From: Prosthecomicrobium pneumaticum
GTDB lineage: Bacteria; Pseudomonadota; Alphaproteobacteria; Rhizobiales; Kaistiaceae
NCBI RefSeq assembly: GCF_014199915.1
Contig: NZ_JACHOO010000015.1
Span: 1-47,802, forward strand
DNA: 47,802 nucleotides
Reading direction: 5' to 3'
A program made the position numbers and the translations under genes. The notes below the pieces were generated by a model. It searched no databases. It was not told the origin of the DNA and saw nothing but the letters and a program-made list of their open reading frames with translations. This document shows positions 35,133-44,200 of this stretch, piece by piece (position 1 is the stretch's first letter; every line of letters starts with the position of its first letter).

Positions 35133-36356
35133 TCAATACCGTAGGAGCGCGCTCATCGGAGCGAATTTGCCAAGCCGGGCCTGTGTCTCCGGATGACGCA
35201 TGAACGCGACGCGCGCGGCGCTGTCGAGGGCCTGCTGGGCAGCGGCATCCACGAGATCATCCACGTTTTGGAGCCCCCGGCTTTTGCAGACCGGACAGCC
35301 GTCGCCGGGCGCCTCTTGGAAGAGCGCCTTGCACTCGGCGCATTGTTCGCCGGGTGCGGCAAAGCGGTCATCGACCACGAGCGCTGCGACGCGGCCTTCG
35401 CGCAGGCAATCCAAAGTCTCCTGCACCCCGATCGCAAGCTTTTCGAAGGTGGCCTGTTCGAACTCCTGCAGGACGGCGCCTTCCCGATCGCGCCGCAGTT
35501 TTTCGCGCAGCGGACCGAGCGCCTCTCCGATCTCATGTGGAGACGCATGGATATCCACCGCGAATGCCTGCACGCGCTCGACAAGCGCCTTGGACAGGTT
35601 CTCCACGAAGGCCGCGTACATGTCCGGCGGCGCGGCCACCAGCAGATGTGAAGTCTCGAGCTCGCGCATGATGATCTCCGCCATCTGCGCAAGCGCTCTC
35701 GCTTCGTCCTTGAGCACCTGGGTGGCAAGGACATCGCGGCGGTCGCGCGGAACGCGGTCGGTCAGCATCCCGCGGATTCTCTGCCCCTTGATCCGGTAGA
35801 TCTCTTCGACCTGCCCCAGGTGCTGGACGAAGAACCGGCTCCGTTCCTGCGAGAGAAGAGCGACCAGATTGCGGTCCCCTTCGCCCCAGCAGCGCAGAAG
35901 CGGACGGATATAGGGGCGCGGCCCGACATGGATCCTGTCCGCCAGCGCGATTGGCAGCGTGATCTGCCCCCATATCCCCAGCCTCTCGCAGACGAAGAAG
36001 ACCACGCTCCGCCCCAGCTCGGGGAGCTGTTCGTTCAACGCCGCTTCGATGCGGTCGAGCTGCCTCCTTATGGTCTCGGAGGCCGCCTCGTCGGACTTCA
36101 GTAGCGTCTCATGGGCAAGGCTGGACAGCACGGATTGCCATCCGCTGGCCGCCCGTCTTTCCGGCGTCAGGCAGAGATAGACGCTGATGATCGGATCGTC
36201 CCTCGATTCAAGCCGCGCGAGCCCACGCAGATGCGCGGGCGACAGGAGCCTGTAGGCAGGCTCCTCCATTCGCGCGCGCGTCGTCTCAAGAATGCGATCC
36301 CGCATTTCGGGCGTCAGCGGGCGATGCACCCCCAGCGAGACGGTGAGCGAGTTCAT
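35133..36356 (-). CDS. baeRF-type (eRF1-like) protein with C-terminal zinc ribbon
   Basis: This 407-residue protein resembles the bacterial archaeo-eukaryotic release-factor-like family (baeRF): an N-terminal part with DPIISVYLCLTPERRA, a core with RSVVFFVCERLGIWGQITLP and VALLSQERSRFFVQHLGQVE, and an eRF1-domain-3/L7Ae-like segment (VAALVVDDRFA), ending with a zinc ribbon (CAECKALF..CPVCKS). Related proteins act on stalled ribosomes or peptidyl-tRNA; the specific role here is unknown. Its ATG overlaps the sigma-like gene stop (ATGA) with AAGGAGG upstream. Confidence 0.72.
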   Translation of the reverse strand: MNSLTVSLGVHRPLTPEMRDRILETTRARMEEPAYRLLSPAHLRGLARLESRDDPIISVYLCLTPERRAASGWQSVLSSLAHETLLKSDEAASETIRRQLDRIEAALNEQLPELGRSVVFFVCERLGIWGQITLPIALADRIHVGPRPYIRPLLRCWGEGDRNLVALLSQERSRFFVQHLGQVEEIYRIKGQRIRGMLTDRVPRDRRDVLATQVLKDEARALAQMAEIIMRELETSHLLVAAPPDMYAAFVENLSKALVERVQAFAVDIHASPHEIGEALGPLREKLRRDREGAVLQEFEQATFEKLAIGVQETLDCLREGRVAALVVDDRFAAPGEQCAECKALFQEAPGDGCPVCKSRGLQNVDDLVDAAAQQALDSAARVAFMRHPETQARLGKFAPMSALLRY

Positions 36357-37054
36357 ATCGCCTCCTTCTTGGTGCTTACCAGCAGCGCATGGCCATCCTG
36401 CCAAAGCTCCGCAATTCGGCGAGCGGACAGGCCCAGGACGGATGCGATTTCTCCGACGGAGAACCGATGCACATGGCGCAAGACGAGCACCTGCCGCGCG
36501 AGCGCCGACAGTCCGGGCACCTCCCGCTCGAAGACCGCGGGCTCCGCCGCCTCGGCCGTGACGTCGGCGGGGACGATATCCTCCCACCGTAGCATCTCGT
36601 CCGGCTGATACCATTCCCAAAACGACTCATCGTCGTCGTAGATCGGCTCGGCGGGAGCCGGTGCTTCGAGTGAAACGGAGACCAACTTGCGCAGGACCTG
36701 CTCCTGCCGGACGATGCGCGTCAGGACACGGAACTGGAGACCCAGCAGCCACGGACGAATATCGAGCCCCTGCGGCCGCCGATGGCGATCGCGCCACGCG
36801 CGCAACAGGGTTTCGCCGACCACTTCCTCGGGGGAAATCTCGTCCTCGCGCAGGTCGCCGACCGCCGAATGATAGCGGACGTCCCGGCGGGCAGCCGCGA
36901 ACAGCTCATCAAGATACGGACCGACCAGGCGCTGGAAGGCGTCCCGGTCACCTTGCAGCGTGGCCCGCCATAGCGCTTCGGCCGACGCATCGCGCGGCGT
37001 CGAATCGCCCGGGGCAGGTGGGGCAACAGGAGTGGGATCGTCGACGGCAGACAT
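36353..37054 (-). CDS. RNA polymerase sigma-like factor (ECF type)
   Basis: This 233-residue protein has a sigma region 2-like part (about 25-115; LWRATLQGDRDAFQRLVGPY, VVGETLLRAWRDRHRRP) and a region 4 HTH (about 185-225; LSALARQVLVLRHVHRFSVG, EIASVLGLSARRIAELW), joined by an acidic linker of ~60 residues, longer than in usual ECF factors. No anti-sigma gene is adjacent; instead it is translationally coupled to the baeRF-type gene. GGTGAGG precedes ATG 37054. Confidence 0.8.
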   Translation of the reverse strand: MSAVDDPTPVAPPAPGDSTPRDASAEALWRATLQGDRDAFQRLVGPYLDELFAAARRDVRYHSAVGDLREDEISPEEVVGETLLRAWRDRHRRPQGLDIRPWLLGLQFRVLTRIVRQEQVLRKLVSVSLEAPAPAEPIYDDDESFWEWYQPDEMLRWEDIVPADVTAEAAEPAVFEREVPGLSALARQVLVLRHVHRFSVGEIASVLGLSARRIAELWQDGHALLVSTKKEAI

Positions 37055-37548
37055 GGCGACCTCACCTTCAAGCTCTTGCTGTCCTCGCTCTCCCTTTTCG
37101 CGTCAGAAGCTAGGGTCATCAAAGACATAGGCAGGCTATTCATGCCTTCAAGTGTTGGCTTCCCGGCCTGACGCCGAGGAAATTGTGGTCGAATGGAGCG
37201 ACAGCGACACGCCGCCCCGCCGGAGCCGCCGCAACGTTTATCCTGGCCCGGAGGTTCGTGCTGGTGGCTGAGACTGAGGCCACATTGTGCTCTAGCGTCT
37301 TCGGCGGCGGCAACGCACCTGAAGCTCAACTGAACCGGAACGCCCGACGCGGACCAATATGTGTCGTCGCATCGGGCGACCCGCTGTGCTTCCGGTTTCG
37401 TCAGTCTCGCGGCGGCGAGCGATATTTCACATCTGGCTAGCCGGAGCCGATAGGACCGATTTGTTCTGAAACTTGCGCCGCTGATGCGGCGAACCATATT
37501 GATCCTACACAAGTTGGAGAAGCTCAACCGACCTCTCGATGCCCACGA
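37055..37548. other. Intergenic region with a possible heat-shock promoter for exoD
   Basis: I see no gene in these 494 bp between the divergent sigma-like and exoD genes. At 37472-37500 CTTGCG-N16-CCATATT resembles a sigma-32 (RpoH) promoter, with CGCCGC-tgat-GCGGCG, a 6-bp inverted repeat, in the spacer. It lies 48 bp before exoD. The match is weak in the −35. Confidence 0.3.
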
Positions 37549-38211
37549 ATGCCTGACGGAGATTTACCGAGCGAAGTGGTCCGCGCCGGGCGGGAGCCGC
37601 ACAGCAGGCGCGGACCCAAAGTCTCCGAAATCCTGCGGTCCCTCACGGACGATACCTCACGCGAGCGTATTTCAGTCGGCGATCTGATTGTCGCCATGGG
37701 CGACCGGGCCTTCGGCCCACTGATGCTCTTTTTCGCGCTCCCGAACATCCTTCCGATGCCGCCCGGCGCCTCCGGCATTTTCGGGCTTCCGCTGACAATC
37801 CTGGCCACGCAGTTCATGCTCGGTCGTAAACCGTGGCTTCCAAGGATCGTTGCCAAGCGCTCCCTATCGAGAGCGGATCTCATCCTGATTCTCGACCGTG
37901 CGGAGAAATGGGTGACGAGATTGGAAAAGTTGCTCAAGCCGCGGCTCACGATCCTTGTCGCTCCGCCGGCTGAACGGGTGATTGGCGCTCATTGCTTGAT
38001 CCTCGCGATCATTCTCGCCCTGCCTATCCCGTTCGGCAATGTTCCGCCCGCCTTTGCCATCTGTCTCTTTTGCCTGGGCGTTCTGGAGCGCGATGGCGCG
38101 TGGGTGATCGCTGGCTCCCTTGCTTTTGTGGCCACCATTACCGTCGTGGCGGGCGTCCTCTTTGCTCTGCTGAAGGGCGCGGTGCTCGTCATCAACGCCG
38201 CGTTCAACTAG
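37549..38211 (+). CDS. ExoD family membrane protein
   Basis: This 220-residue ExoD-like protein contains GDLIVAMGDRAFGPLMLFFA and LPNILPMPPGASGIFGLPLT, the two most conserved ExoD stretches, and three to four hydrophobic segments in residues 65-215. ExoD affects exopolysaccharide and alkaline-stress tolerance in rhizobia; the biochemical role is unknown. No strong ribosome site precedes ATG 37549. It ends 7 bp before the M48 protease gene, so they form an operon. Confidence 0.87.
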   Translation: MPDGDLPSEVVRAGREPHSRRGPKVSEILRSLTDDTSRERISVGDLIVAMGDRAFGPLMLFFALPNILPMPPGASGIFGLPLTILATQFMLGRKPWLPRIVAKRSLSRADLILILDRAEKWVTRLEKLLKPRLTILVAPPAERVIGAHCLILAIILALPIPFGNVPPAFAICLFCLGVLERDGAWVIAGSLAFVATITVVAGVLFALLKGAVLVINAAFN

Positions 38212-38218
38212 AAGGAGC

Positions 38219-39238
38219 ATGCGGCGCTTGTTGAGCAAGATCCGGGGGCGCCGGCGAAAGATAGTCTCCAATCAAGAGGGAAACAAAAGGGTGAGCCGGC
38301 TTGCTCGGCATAGGTTGCGGAATCTCGTTGAATCGGCGCTGCTGATAGCCGCGATGGCGCTGATCGTGGGCCTTTGCGCCTGGACCCTATGGGGAGCGGA
38401 AGGCCTCCTATGGGGTGTGATCGGCGCCTTCTTTGCGTTGCTCGTCACGCCGGCGATTGCTCCCGGACTCATCCTCTCGCTCTACGGCGCCACGCCGCTG
38501 TCCCCGGAAGAGATGCCGAACATCCATAGTGTCCTGGAGGAGCTGAGCCGCCGCGCAAAGCTGCCGACAGTACCGAGTATCTGCTACGTTCCCAGCCGGT
38601 CAGTCAACGCATTCACGGTCGGCAACCGCGAAGCGGCAGCGATCGCTCTCACCGACGGCATGCTGCGGACCTTGAACCTTCGCGAGCTCACCAATGTGCT
38701 GGCGCACGAGGTCGGCCATATTGCAAACAATGATCTGTGGATCATGGGACTCGCCGACATGATGAGCCGGATGATGACGATCATGTCGTATTTCAGCTTT
38801 CTGCTCCTGACCCTTAATATGCCGCTCGTCCTCACAGGGCAGGTCGTCATCCCCTGGCTGTTCATTCTGCTGCTCATGTTTGGGCCGACCATCATGAGCT
38901 TTCTGCAGCTCGCACTGTCGCGGTCGCGCGAGTTCGATGCAGATCTTTCTGCTGCGATTCTCACCGGCGACCCGCGGGGACTCGCTTCCGCACTCGCTAA
39001 GCTCGAACGTCAGGGGCGCTTCTGGGAAAATCTGTTTCTTCCCCAGCAACACATTCCCGATCCCTCGCTCCTTCGCACCCATCCTCCCACCGAGGAGCGG
39101 ATCCGGCGCCTGATTGATCTGGCCGAGCGTCCGCCCGCCCGGGCTGAGCTGCCTCGACCGCCTGCCGCGGTCCTCCCCGTTCGCATGAGGCGAGTTGATC
39201 CGCCGCCACGTCGCCGTTGGTCGGGACTTTGGTACTGA
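38219..39238 (+). CDS. M48 family membrane metalloprotease, HtpX-like
   Basis: This 339-residue protein has two N-terminal membrane segments (about 38-58 and 62-90), a zinc site HEVGH (His163, Glu164, His167) and the downstream glutamate in SRSREFDADLSAA, with two more hydrophobic segments between (about 185-225). HtpX-type proteases degrade damaged membrane proteins alongside FtsH. The C-terminal ~40 residues are Pro/Arg-rich. ATG 38219 has GGAG almost touching it; GTG 38291 (VSRLARHRLRN) is an alternative. htpX is part of some tLST islands. Confidence 0.92.
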   Translation: MRRLLSKIRGRRRKIVSNQEGNKRVSRLARHRLRNLVESALLIAAMALIVGLCAWTLWGAEGLLWGVIGAFFALLVTPAIAPGLILSLYGATPLSPEEMPNIHSVLEELSRRAKLPTVPSICYVPSRSVNAFTVGNREAAAIALTDGMLRTLNLRELTNVLAHEVGHIANNDLWIMGLADMMSRMMTIMSYFSFLLLTLNMPLVLTGQVVIPWLFILLLMFGPTIMSFLQLALSRSREFDADLSAAILTGDPRGLASALAKLERQGRFWENLFLPQQHIPDPSLLRTHPPTEERIRRLIDLAERPPARAELPRPPAAVLPVRMRRVDPPPRRRWSGLWY

Positions 39239-39260
39239 GATGCAAACAATTTCAGGGAGC

Positions 39261-39309
39261 TGGCGCACCCGGCGAGATTCGAACTCACGACCTCTGCCTT
39301 CGGAGGGTC
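39261..39309 (-). tRNA. 3' half of a tRNA-Arg(CCG), attachment-site remnant
   Basis: On the minus strand the sequence gives an anticodon loop CTCCGAA (anticodon CCG), the 3' anticodon-stem strand GGCAG, a T-arm GTGAG-TTCGAAT-CTCGC, acceptor strand CGGGTGC, discriminator G and encoded CCA. The 5' half is absent: upstream sequence stops matching at the anticodon stem. This is what integrases that recombine at the anticodon loop leave behind. It is not a functional tRNA. Confidence 0.8.
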
Positions 39310-39465
39310 ACACCTCTTTAGGAGAGATGTCTCGCGATCACGAAGCCGAGACTCCTTTCTATTTGCACGCCACAGTATCCGCCTGTCTGCGCGCTGAATT
39401 TCGCTCCTTCCCTTTCGGCGTCTATCGCGCTCATTTCCTCGAGAAGACGAACTGAGGAGATGATG

Positions 39466-39762
39466 ATGGCTGACCGCAATAGCGCGCCAATGAAGCGGAC
39501 CATCCGCCGACAGCAACTCCGCGAAATCGTCCCACTTGCCGACAGCACGATCTACGAGATGGAACAGCGCGGCGACTTCCCGCGCCGTTTTGCGCTCTCG
39601 CCGAGATGCGTGGTCTGGGACCTGGCCGAAGTCGAGGCCTGGCTAGCGTCGCGTCGATCAGCCCCAATCGGGCGCGCGCAGGCTCCCGACGTCAGGCAAC
39701 GGCGGTCGCGCCCGGTTCGAGAGCCGGATCGGGCTCAAGCAGCGGCATCGAAGGCGGGATGA
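39466..39762 (+). CDS. AlpA-type excisionase / phage regulatory protein
   Basis: This 98-residue protein has an AlpA/MerR-like winged HTH at about 8-65 (RRQQLREIVPLADSTIYEME, RRFALSPRCVVWDLAEVEAW), typical of excisionases (Xis) and of AlpA activators of integrase genes. GAGGAG precedes three consecutive ATGs; I chose the last, with the best spacing. Its 3' end overlaps the convergent integrase by 71 bp, so expression of one may affect the other. Residues after 70 are basic and low-complexity. Confidence 0.85.
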   Translation: MADRNSAPMKRTIRRQQLREIVPLADSTIYEMEQRGDFPRRFALSPRCVVWDLAEVEAWLASRRSAPIGRAQAPDVRQRRSRPVREPDRAQAAASKAG

Positions 39763-40975
39763 GCACCGGGACGCGCTTCTTCCCAGCGACCCAGGCGTCG
39801 ATGATGTCCGACCACTCCTGCATCATGTGGCGACGCTGAACTTCGTACTCCGCCTTGTTATAGACGCCGCGCGAAGAACGACCATCCTCGTGGGCAAGAC
39901 ACTTCTCGATCCAGTCGCTGTTGAAGCCCAGCTCGTTGAGCAGCGTGGATCCTGTCCTTCGCAGATCATGAACCGTGAATGGCTCGAGTGGCAGACCTTC
40001 CTTCTTCGCCAATTCAACAACCGAGTAGGTTACCCGGTTGAACGTCGCGCGCGACATCGGCGCATCCGCGTCGTACCGCGACGGCAACAGGTATCGCGAA
40101 TTCCCTGCGCAGGTCTTCAGCGCGATCATGATGTCGAGTGTTTGCCGCGACAGATAGACGTTGTGCGCCTTCGAACGCTTCATGCGCTCCTTCGGAATCG
40201 TCCACACGGCATTCTCGAAATCGACTTCGTCCCACGTGGCATCCTGCAGCTCGCTCTTGCGCACCATGATCTGTAGATAAAGCCGCATGCCGAGCCTGAT
40301 GGTCGGCAATGTCGCGACCTTCTCGATCAGCTTGAGCATGATCCTGATCTCGGTTGGCGAGAGCGAGCGGTCCTTGGGCACGAAGGTAGCGATGGAAGAC
40401 GGCCCCACGTCGTCAGCGGGGTTGGCGACCTTCTCCCCGTGCAAGATCGCGAAGCCGTAGATCTGCTTGACGATGTCGCGGACGTGGATCGCCGTAGCGG
40501 GCGCGCCCCGCTCGACGATCGCCCCGCAAAGAGCCCGGAGGTCATCCGGTGTGATCTCGGTCAGCAGCCTGTTGCGCCATTTCGGAAGCAGTTCTCGCTC
40601 GAAGATCGACCGGCGCATCGCCCGCGTGCTGTCCGCCATCGTCGGCGCCGCGGTCAGCCACTTCTCGCCGAACTCGCCAAAGCTCTTCGCTTCCAGGAGC
40701 CGGCGCTTCTCCCGCTGCTTTTCGATCGCCGGCGATCGTCCCTCGCTGATCGCCCGCTTGGCGTCGATGCACAGCTCTCGTGCTCGAGCGAGGGACAGCC
40801 CCGCCGGGCCGTACTTGCCGAAGGTGACGGTCTCGCGCCGCCCATTCATCCGGTAGTCCAGGCGAAACGTGAGTGTCCCGGACGGCTTCACCAGCACGTA
40901 CATGCCGTCCCGGTCCGTCACCTTATAAATTTTGTCTTTTGGTTTCAGGTGCTTAAGAGCTGCATCCGTCAGCAT
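39692..40975 (-). CDS. Tyrosine integrase, P4-type, of the conjugative element
   Basis: This 427-residue integrase has an N-terminal DUF4102 DNA-binding domain (LTDAALKHLKPKDKIYKVTD), a core-binding domain (about 95-180) and a catalytic domain with Arg in IMVRKSELQDATWDEVDF, HDLRRTGSTLL, and Tyr in GVYNKAEY. It reads away from guaA and starts 294 bp from the guaA stop, the arrangement expected for an element that uses the guaA 3' end as attachment site. The left end of the element is outside the window. Confidence 0.93.
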   Translation of the reverse strand: MLTDAALKHLKPKDKIYKVTDRDGMYVLVKPSGTLTFRLDYRMNGRRETVTFGKYGPAGLSLARARELCIDAKRAISEGRSPAIEKQREKRRLLEAKSFGEFGEKWLTAAPTMADSTRAMRRSIFERELLPKWRNRLLTEITPDDLRALCGAIVERGAPATAIHVRDIVKQIYGFAILHGEKVANPADDVGPSSIATFVPKDRSLSPTEIRIMLKLIEKVATLPTIRLGMRLYLQIMVRKSELQDATWDEVDFENAVWTIPKERMKRSKAHNVYLSRQTLDIMIALKTCAGNSRYLLPSRYDADAPMSRATFNRVTYSVVELAKKEGLPLEPFTVHDLRRTGSTLLNELGFNSDWIEKCLAHEDGRSSRGVYNKAEYEVQRRHMMQEWSDIIDAWVAGKKRVPVLIPPSMPLLEPDPALEPGATAVA

Positions 40976-41269
40976 TCGGGTCGCCTCCTCGAAAAAAGAC
41001 CGTCAGGTCAATTTCGGGCGCCACCACGAAAATATCTCTTTTTCTTACAGCATCTTAGGTCGAAAAAAAGACCGTCACATGGCGCTCAGACCCTGACGGT
41101 ATCGGATGAAATCGGATTTCGCAACGGGGAGCCGGACCGTCAGGGAGTACGTCAGCGGCGATCTCTGCCGGCCGATAGTCCCCGAACGTCTCTGTGATAT
41201 TTTTATTTATTTATCAGTGCGTTACGGCGTATTCTGGCGTGCTGTAGGATAGCACCGGATGGGCCTGAA
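40976..41269. repeat. Integrase–guaA spacer with repeated ACCGTCA sites
   Basis: This 294-bp spacer contains CGAAAAAA(A)GACCGTCA twice as direct repeats (40990-41005 and 41061-41077), plus CCCTGACGGT (41091-41100) and ACCGTCAGGG (41137-41146) as an inverted pair. These could be arm-type integrase or excisionase sites. A second short repeat ATCGGAT occurs twice at about 41101-41117. It should also hold the int promoter. Confidence 0.65.
41212..41224 (+). promoter_or_regulatory. Candidate IHF site near the attachment site
   Basis: TATCAGTGCGTTA matches the IHF consensus WATCAA-N4-TTR in all but one fixed position, and an A/T-rich run precedes it. IHF sites are usual in attP/attR arms. Confidence 0.4.
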
Positions 41270-42817
41270 TCATTCCCACTCGATCGTGCCCGGCGGCTTG
41301 CTGGTCACGTCGTAGACGACGCGGTTGATGCCCTTCACCTCGTTGATGATGCGGGTGGCGGCGCGGCCGAGGAAGGCCATGTCGAAGGGGTAGAAATCCG
41401 CCGTCATGCCGTCGACCGAGGTCACCGCCCGCAGCGCGCAGACGGAATCGTAGGTCCGGCCGTCGCCCATCACGCCCACCGTCTGGACCGGCAGGAGCAC
41501 GGCGAAGGCCTGCCAGATCGCGTCGTAGAGGCCGGCCTTGCGGATCTCGTCGAGATAGATCGTGTCGGCCTTCCTCAGGATGTCGAGCTTCTCCCGCGTG
41601 ATCGCACCGGGAATGCGGATGGCGAGGCCGGGGCCGGGGAAGGGATGGCGGCCGACGAAGGCGTCGGTCAGGCCGAGCTCGCGGCCGAGCTTCCTGACCT
41701 CGTCCTTGAACAGCTCGCGCAAGGGCTCGACGAGCTTCATCGCCATGCGGTCCGGCAGGCCGCCGACATTGTGATGGCTCTTGATCGTCACCGAAGGGCC
41801 TCCGGTGAACGAGACGCTCTCGATCACGTCCGGATAGAGCGTGCCCTGGGCGAGGAAATCGGCGCCGCCGATCTTCTTCGCCTCCGCCTCGAACACATCG
41901 ATGAAGAGCTTGCCGATGGTCTTGCGCTTCACCTCCGGGTCGGTGACGCCCTCGAGCGCCGCGAGGAAGGTGTCGGAGGCGTCGACATGGACGAGCGGGA
42001 TGTTGTAGTGGCCGCGGAAGAGCGAGACCACCTCGTCCGCCTCGCCGGCCCGCATCAGGCCGTGATCGACGAAGACGCAGGTCAGCCGGTCGCCGATCGC
42101 CTCGTGGATCAGCACCGCCGCGACGGAGGAATCGACGCCCCCCGACAGGCCGCAGATCACCCGTCCCTCGCCGACCTGCGCGCGGATCGTCTCGACCGCG
42201 GCGGCGCGATAGGCCGCCATCGTCCAGTCGCCCGAACAGCCGCAGATATCGCGCACAAAGCGGGCGATCAGCCGCGCCCCGTCCGGCGTGTGATAGACCT
42301 CCGGGTGGAACATCGTCGTATAGATGCGGCGCGCCTCGTCGGTCGCGACCGCGAAGGGCGCGTTCTCCGACGTCGCCTTGACCGAAAAGCCCTCCGGCAG
42401 CCGGGTGACGCGGTCGCCATGGCTCATCCAGACCTGATGCCGGCTGCCGACCTCCCAGATCCCCTCATAGAGCGCGCTCGGCGCCTCGACCGAGACGAAG
42501 GCGCGGCCGAATTCCGCCGCATGGCCGCCCTCGACCGCGCCGCCGAGCTGCAGCGCCGTCGTCTGCTGGCCGTAGCAGATCGAGAAGATCGGCAGGCCCG
42601 CCTCGAACACCGCCTGCGGCGCCCGCGGCGAGCCGGGATCGAGCACCGAGGCCGGTCCGCCCGACAGGATGACGCCCTTCGGCTGCAGCCGCGCGAAGGC
42701 GTCCTCCGCCTTCTGGAACGGCACGATCTCGGAATAGACGCCGGCCTCGCGGACGCGGCGGGCGATCAGCTGCGTCACCTGCGAGCCGAAATCGACGATC
42801 AGGATGGTTTCGGGCAT
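41270..42817 (-). CDS. guaA: GMP synthase (glutamine-hydrolysing)
   Basis: This 515-residue enzyme makes GMP from XMP, ATP and glutamine, the last step of guanine nucleotide synthesis. It has a class I glutamine amidotransferase domain (1-195; nucleophile Cys in [11 protein letters not shown] pair in SHGDRV), an ATP pyrophosphatase domain with the PP-loop [10 protein letters not shown] (about 225), and a dimerisation domain ending PPGTIEWE. It belongs to the core chromosome. Its 3' end is the probable attachment site, and the frame is intact, as such elements restore the end of the target gene. Confidence 0.98.
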   Translation of the reverse strand: MPETILIVDFGSQVTQLIARRVREAGVYSEIVPFQKAEDAFARLQPKGVILSGGPASVLDPGSPRAPQAVFEAGLPIFSICYGQQTTALQLGGAVEGGHAAEFGRAFVSVEAPSALYEGIWEVGSRHQVWMSHGDRVTRLPEGFSVKATSENAPFAVATDEARRIYTTMFHPEVYHTPDGARLIARFVRDICGCSGDWTMAAYRAAAVETIRAQVGEGRVICGLSGGVDSSVAAVLIHEAIGDRLTCVFVDHGLMRAGEADEVVSLFRGHYNIPLVHVDASDTFLAALEGVTDPEVKRKTIGKLFIDVFEAEAKKIGGADFLAQGTLYPDVIESVSFTGGPSVTIKSHHNVGGLPDRMAMKLVEPLRELFKDEVRKLGRELGLTDAFVGRHPFPGPGLAIRIPGAITREKLDILRKADTIYLDEIRKAGLYDAIWQAFAVLLPVQTVGVMGDGRTYDSVCALRAVTSVDGMTADFYPFDMAFLGRAATRIINEVKGINRVVYDVTSKPPGTIEWE

Positions 42818-42888
42818 CTCGGCTCCTCGGCGGGTTCGGCGATCGGGTTAAGCGGGAAACGGAAGTGCGGCAAGCATCGCGGCGCCGC

Positions 42889-44187
42889 TCAGCGCCGCGT
42901 CAGCCGGCCGACGAAGAAGCCGTCCGTGCCGGTGCGGCGCGGTGTCATGAGCAGGCCCTCGGGCCGCGGCAGGACGCGGTCGGCCGGCGGCGCGCCGTCG
43001 CCGGCGAGAAGCGCCGCGCCGTCGTCGAGCGCGAGCTCCGGCCGCGCCGCCGCGAGCCGGCGAAGCTGCGCGCCGTTCTCCGCCTCGAGCACGGAACAGG
43101 TGACATAGACGAGCCGGCCGCCGGGCTTCAGGAAGCGGACGGCGCCGTCGAGGATCGCCGCCTGCTCCTTCAGCCGCTCGGCGAGGCTCCCCGGCCGCAG
43201 CCGCCATTTGGCGTCCGGATTGCGGCGCCAGGTGCCGGTGCCGGTGCAGGGCGCGTCGACGAGGACGAGGTCCATCGCCCCTTCGAGATCGGCGAGCACA
43301 TCGGCGCCGGGCCGCGGCGTGCGGATCTGGACGTTGCGCACGCCCGCGCGGGCGAGCCGGTCGTGGATGGGCGCGAGCCGCCGGCGGTCGGAATCATGGG
43401 CGTAGATCTGGCCGCGATTGTCCATCGCCGCGGCGAGGGCGAGCGTCTTGCCGCCGCCGCCGGCGCAGAGATCGAGCACCTGTTCGCCCGGCCTCGCGCC
43501 GGCGAGCACCGCCGCGAGCTGGCTGCCGAGATCCTGGATCTCGACGAGGCCCTTCAGATAGCTCTCGGTCGAGACGACGTGCGGCTCGGGCGTGCCGCGC
43601 TCGGCCCCGTAGCGGAGCGCCGCGGCGGCGAGCTCCGGCCGTTCCGGCGCGCGGCCGAGCTCCTCGGCGAGGCGGGCGGCGATCGCGTCCGCCTCGCCCT
43701 TCAGCGTGTTGGCGCGCAGATCGAGCGGCGCGGCCTGCGCAAAGGCCGCCATCTCGGCGGCCGTCCCGTCGCCGAAGACCGCGGCGAGATCGGCTTCCAG
43801 CCAGTCGGGATAGTCGCCGCGGACCGCCGCGGGCGCGGCAGCGAGCCGGTCCTCGCCGAGCGCGGCGCGGATTTCCGCCTCGAGCGGCGCGGGGGCGAAA
43901 CGCTCGCCGGAGAAGAGCGCCTCGACGCCCGCAAGGCCGAGCCCGTGATGCACGGCGATGAGGCCCGCGAGCGTGGCGCGCCCCCCCTCCCCGCCCGCCG
44001 CATGGGCGGCGGAGCGCTTGCGCCGCAGCGCGTCATAGACGAGATCGCCGATCGCCCGGCGGTCCTTCGAGCCGGCGAAGCGGTGCGCGAGGCCCCAGTC
44101 CTTGAGCGCGTCGGCCGCCGGGCGGCGGCGCGCCTCGATATCGTCGAACACCTCGATCGCGGCGGCGATCCGCGCCGCGGGCGTCAT
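42889..44187 (-). CDS. rsmB: 16S rRNA (cytosine-C5) methyltransferase, RsmB/Sun family
   Basis: This 432-residue protein has an N-terminal NusB-like RNA-binding domain (about 1-130) and a SAM-dependent methyltransferase domain, with the SAM motif DLCAGGGGKTLALAAAM (about 240), the catalytic cysteines in DAPCTGTGTWRRNPD (motif IV) and YVTCSVLEAENG (motif VI). It modifies C967 of 16S rRNA or an equivalent site. It sits between guaA and the MAPEG gene on the same strand, a rhizobial core arrangement. Confidence 0.93.
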   Translation of the reverse strand: MTPAARIAAAIEVFDDIEARRRPAADALKDWGLAHRFAGSKDRRAIGDLVYDALRRKRSAAHAAGGEGGRATLAGLIAVHHGLGLAGVEALFSGERFAPAPLEAEIRAALGEDRLAAAPAAVRGDYPDWLEADLAAVFGDGTAAEMAAFAQAAPLDLRANTLKGEADAIAARLAEELGRAPERPELAAAALRYGAERGTPEPHVVSTESYLKGLVEIQDLGSQLAAVLAGARPGEQVLDLCAGGGGKTLALAAAMDNRGQIYAHDSDRRRLAPIHDRLARAGVRNVQIRTPRPGADVLADLEGAMDLVLVDAPCTGTGTWRRNPDAKWRLRPGSLAERLKEQAAILDGAVRFLKPGGRLVYVTCSVLEAENGAQLRRLAAARPELALDDGAALLAGDGAPPADRVLPRPEGLLMTPRRTGTDGFFVGRLTRR

Positions 44188-44200
44188 CGGCCGTCTCCGT

